Source of the DNA: Opimibacter sp041746735
Lineage (GTDB): Bacteria > Bacteroidota > Bacteroidia > Chitinophagales > Saprospiraceae
Assembly (NCBI GenBank): GCA_041746735.1
Contig: JBGTGP010000038.1
Coordinates: forward strand, 1 to 64,000
DNA: 64,000 bases
Direction: 5' to 3'
The number at the start of each line of letters is the position of its first letter. Within the stretch, counting starts at the first letter, position 1. Of this stretch, positions 61,648 to 64,000 are shown one piece after another. The translations under genes and the position numbers were made by a program. The notes under the pieces are model-generated. The model searched no databases. It was not told the DNA's origin and saw only the letters and a program-made list of their open reading frames with translations.

Positions 61648-62784
61648 TCAGTCAACGATTTTCCTGGGTTGTAGCCGACTCAGGGGAACCCGTAAGCCGA
61701 GATGTTTGGAAGATCCAGTCTGATGATATACAGCAAATCCATAATCCAGAACAAAAGCTCTGAGATTGACTCCAATTCCTCCGGAGAAGCCGGCCAAACT
61801 TCGCAGGTTGACGACGGACAGTTCCTTTTTGCGTTGATGGTTATAGCCCAATCGCAACATCAGACCTTCTTCTTTACCAATCAGAAATTCACCCCCGAAG
61901 GTGAGATGGCTAAAAAAATTATCCACTTTCTGCCCGAATTTACTGGGTTCCCGGGGTTCATTTCCGAAACCAATTCCGGGACCCTCATCGAGTGGACTGT
62001 CATATCGCAAATCCCAACGGTTGAGATCATGTGCCAGAATGGAAAGCCGGAAGGGCACATATTGGAGTCGTTTGGAAAAACCAAATTGCAGGTCTACCGG
62101 CATCCGGCCTGGCTCATCATCTACATGATACCGGGTAAACTGCATGCCTGCACCACGCAATACCAGAGCATAATGGGTGAAGCCATCTTCACTGCTATAG
62201 GCAAGGCCGGCATCGAAGAGAAGACCATTTGAGAGGTATCGCTCCAGCGAGGACTGAATGTACTGCATTTGAATGCCGGCATGGAGACGTTCGTTGAGTT
62301 GACGGGATATACCCGCCTGAAGGGCCAGATCTCCGGCTTTAAACTCACCGGTGGTGTTGCCCATTTCATCTGCTGCAACAAAAGGACCATACGCCAAATA
62401 ATGGATCCCGACATGGATCGTACTGCCCCACCCCGGGATATGTCGTGCATATCCGGCGTATCCGTTATCAATCCCTGCAAAATGAAAATTATGTTGAAAC
62501 AGTAAAGTCTTATCCATTTCCGGCCGCAGCATAGCCGGATTTCCACCAACAAGGCTATAGTCATTGGTAGGTGCGGCAATCTGGCTTCCTCCGAGGGCCG
62601 TAGCTCTGGCGGAGGTCGCAAGATGGACGAACTCAAATATCCGTTCGCCACCACGCTGGCTCCAGGCGGCGGATGAAAGAGCTACGAACAAAAGCACAAG
62701 CCCTATGCTATTCCTTCTGCCAGACGGTATAACAACGGCCGGCCTGGCACAACATTTCCTTGTGTAATTGTCCTGATTCATCAT
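61648..62784 (-). CDS. porQ: Type IX secretion system protein PorQ
   Basis: Outer-membrane protein of the T9SS attachment complex (PorU, PorV, PorQ, PorZ), which fixes cargo to the surface. The 378-residue protein has a signal peptide ending near AAWSQ and the PorQ N-terminus 'FEFVHLATSARATALGGSQI' followed by 'NPAMLRPEMDKTLLFQHNFHF' (conserved NPA). The rest is aromatic beta-strands of a barrel of the FadL-like class. The ATG at 62784 overlaps the upstream gene's 3' end by 77 bases; no better start is seen. Together with SprA it shows a T9SS in this organism. Confidence 0.88.
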   Translation of the reverse strand: MMNQDNYTRKCCARPAVVIPSGRRNSIGLVLLFVALSSAAWSQRGGERIFEFVHLATSARATALGGSQIAAPTNDYSLVGGNPAMLRPEMDKTLLFQHNFHFAGIDNGYAGYARHIPGWGSTIHVGIHYLAYGPFVAADEMGNTTGEFKAGDLALQAGISRQLNERLHAGIQMQYIQSSLERYLSNGLLFDAGLAYSSEDGFTHYALVLRGAGMQFTRYHVDDEPGRMPVDLQFGFSKRLQYVPFRLSILAHDLNRWDLRYDSPLDEGPGIGFGNEPREPSKFGQKVDNFFSHLTFGGEFLIGKEEGLMLRLGYNHQRKKELSVVNLRSLAGFSGGIGVNLRAFVLDYGFAVYHQTGSSKHLGLRVPLSRLQPRKIVD

Positions 62785-63307
62785 ACATTTTTAATCGGCC
62801 ATCTTCATTGGGGCCATGAATATACGTGCCTTCTGCTTTCTTCATACCGTTGGGGTGATATTCGGTAAAAGGTCCATGCTCCTCATTCTGGATCATCATG
62901 ACCTCTTCCAGCAATTGGCCATCGTTGCTATATTTTCTCCAGCATCCATACATCGCGCCTTCGATATAATAACCAGCCAGCTCAAGCTGACCATTGGGGT
63001 GATAGTATTCATAGCGATCATCAAGACGTCCGGAGACATACCGCTCCCGGATCTGAACCTTTCCATCCGGATAGTACAACTCCCGAATGCCATGAGGAGC
63101 CCCTTGATGCAATGAACCTGTCTCCAGAAGTAGTCCTTCTGCATTCCGGCGGGTGTATGGCCCATGATACTTTCCGGATTCAGGGTCGGAGGTATACTCC
63201 GTTGTGTAGCCGAGGTCCGGATCTGTCTCTGTGATGACCGGAGCCTGCTTGCAGGACATGATTGCGAGCGGAAACGACAGGGCCAGAAACAGGAGGATTC
63301 GGTTCAC
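62708..63307 (-). CDS. MORN-repeat (YwqK-like) lipoprotein
   Basis: A 199-residue lipoprotein: signal peptide with lipobox IMSC, then about six MORN-like repeats of the YwqK type with the pattern 'YYPDGKVQIRERY', 'YYHPNGQLELAGYYIEG', 'YSNDGQLLEEVM', 'YHPNGMKKAEGTY'. These repeats form beta-hairpin ladders. YwqK-family proteins are annotated as antitoxins in Bacillus, but no toxin gene is here and the lipoprotein form suggests an envelope role. It overlaps porQ, so the two are probably co-expressed. Confidence 0.85.
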   Translation of the reverse strand: MNRILLFLALSFPLAIMSCKQAPVITETDPDLGYTTEYTSDPESGKYHGPYTRRNAEGLLLETGSLHQGAPHGIRELYYPDGKVQIRERYVSGRLDDRYEYYHPNGQLELAGYYIEGAMYGCWRKYSNDGQLLEEVMMIQNEEHGPFTEYHPNGMKKAEGTYIHGPNEDGRLKMYDESGQLHKEMLCQAGRCYTVWQKE

Positions 63308-63325
63308 GTGTAGAAAACGTTAGGA

Positions 63326-63376
63326 TAAAAATGAAATTGCCCGATGCGATATCACGGCACCGGGCAATTTGCAAAA
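63326..63376 (-). terminator. Terminator after the PpiD/SurA-like gene
   Basis: AAATTGCCCG (63334-63343) and CGGGCAATTT (63361-63370) form a 10-bp stem with a 17-base loop. Leftward it is followed by a CATTTTTAT tract. It lies about 60 bases after the chaperone gene's stop and before the MORN gene. Confidence 0.7.
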
Positions 63377-63430
63377 TTTTACAAGTTTCTTCCTGCCTGA
63401 CTCCGCCGCTTCTGGGCGTAGTCCATACGA

Positions 63431-64000
63431 CTAATAAAAATTATAGCGGTTGTCTTTAATCTTGGAGGCATTTTTTACGGCTTCCATGATGCGGCTGTCT
63501 ACCCCGGTTTTAGATGAGGTGGATACCTGCCGGCGGAAGGCAGCAATGTCTGTGGATATGCTGGCTTCAGTCCTTTCAAATACATGCACCATAAATACAC
63601 CGGCTTGACCGATGATAGGTCCTGCAGTTTCACCCTGCTTAAGGGAGGTTACTTTTCCGATCAGGTTGTATTCCGCACCCAAATTTTGGAGGTAACTCAT
63701 ATTAAAATTAATGTTGAGCAAAGTATCTACCTGCAGCCCATATTGCTGGGCGATGGCATTGACGTCTTTGGTGGTCATTTTATCGGCCAGTATACGTGCT
63801 TTTTTCCAGGCGGTCACCTGGGGTACAAAGTTCTCCTTCACTTCGGCCAGTGTCGAAACGCCGGGCTTAACCACGGATTTCAATGCTGGTACGACATACC
63901 TGGCATTATAAAAGAGGGTCGGTTCATCATAGACAAAGACCTCAGGTGCCACCATGCCTTTTTTTGTACTTGCGTTGAAGGCCCAGCGTATGATGTCTCT
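63431..64000 (-). CDS. C-terminal part of a PpiD/SurA-like peptidyl-prolyl isomerase (cut by window edge)
   Basis: The gene runs off the right edge; 189 residues are visible. The frame stays open to base 64000 (RDIIRWAFNASTKKG before the first internal Met), so no start is in the window. 'WAFNASTKKGMVAPEVFVYDE' is the end of a parvulin-like domain (WAF and SP/AP-EVF segments), followed by the long C-terminal helices of PpiD ('VKENFVPQVTAWKKARILAD') . Such proteins chaperone outer-membrane and secreted proteins in the periplasm. The internal ATG at 63955 is not the real start. Confidence 0.8.
   Translation of the reverse strand, partial: RDIIRWAFNASTKKGMVAPEVFVYDEPTLFYNARYVVPALKSVVKPGVSTLAEVKENFVPQVTAWKKARILADKMTTKDVNAIAQQYGLQVDTLLNINFNMSYLQNLGAEYNLIGKVTSLKQGETAGPIIGQAGVFMVHVFERTEASISTDIAAFRRQVSTSSKTGVDSRIMEAVKNASKIKDNRYNFY

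Noticed and set aside
62708..63307. Toxin-antitoxin module
   Set aside because: YwqK-like proteins are sometimes labelled antitoxin, but this one is a lipoprotein with no toxin gene beside it.

Overview
The window is about 64 kb of ordinary chromosome from a member of the Bacteroidota, most likely a Saprospiria- or Chitinophagia-like lineage (the class is inference). The signs are: two type IX secretion proteins (SprA, PorQ); ruvA next to sprA; many lipoproteins; few recognisable Shine-Dalgarno sequences; promoter -7 elements of the TAnnTTTG type; and families typical of this phylum (DUF4920, DUF4190, DUF4442, rhomboid plus DUF6576, a long PurF-like enzyme). Base composition is close to 50% GC. 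I see no prophage, insertion sequence, CRISPR array or defence island.

Layout. 0.2-6.2 kb: a DUF4394 lipoprotein, the ribosomal operon rpsF-rpsR-rplI, a DUF4920 lipoprotein, and the pantothenate genes panC and panD in divergent orientation. 6.2-10.9 kb: a co-directional run of a membrane flippase-like protein, a heptose-1-phosphate adenylyltransferase, a Nif3-like protein, a zinc-ribbon coiled coil and a TPR protein, closed by tRNA-Met. 11-12.8 kb: radA and a DCC-family protein. 12.84-13.41 kb: an AT-rich gene-free stretch ending in a terminator, which may hold a small RNA. 13.4-24.0 kb: a rightward block of DUF819 permease, PurF-like enzyme, mutL, two rhomboid proteases, an EEP-family protein, cysS and a glutaminyl-cyclase-like lipoprotein. 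24.0-32.1 kb: the giant sprA, then ruvA, both leftward. 32.4-38.9 kb: purD, a lytic transglycosylase, an SLC13 transporter, a polyphosphate glucokinase, two cyclophilin lipoproteins and a small conserved protein. 39.1-42.6 kb: purQ and a DsbD homologue with a doubled sensor domain. 42.6-52.2 kb: a short tandem repeat, a DUF4190 protein, a TPR protein, an acyltransferase, a thioesterase, ligA, a NYN nuclease with a cold-shock-like tail, a DUF4442 protein and uvrB. 52.3-64 kb: a barrel-like protein, a TMTC-like glycosyltransferase, dprA, an alkaline phosphatase, an aminotransferase, rpoN, a membrane nucleotide cyclase, porQ, a MORN-type lipoprotein and the tail of a PpiD/SurA-like chaperone.

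How the genes fit together. Three themes recur: DNA maintenance (radA, mutL, ruvA, ligA, uvrB, dprA), purine synthesis (purD, purQ, purF-like), and envelope biogenesis with protein export (SprA, PorQ, cyclophilins, DsbD, PpiD-like, rhomboids, lytic transglycosylase, TMTC-like enzyme). I found no convincing undescribed multi-gene system. The observations most worth checking are: (i) several genes whose -7 element lies only 4-8 bases before the start codon, implying leaderless transcripts; (ii) a cyclase lacking the usual catalytic Asn; (iii) a NYN nuclease fused to a cold-shock-like domain; (iv) a DsbD with two N-terminal sensor domains; (v) a palindrome inside the rpoN promoter; and (vi) a candidate small RNA before the DUF819 gene.
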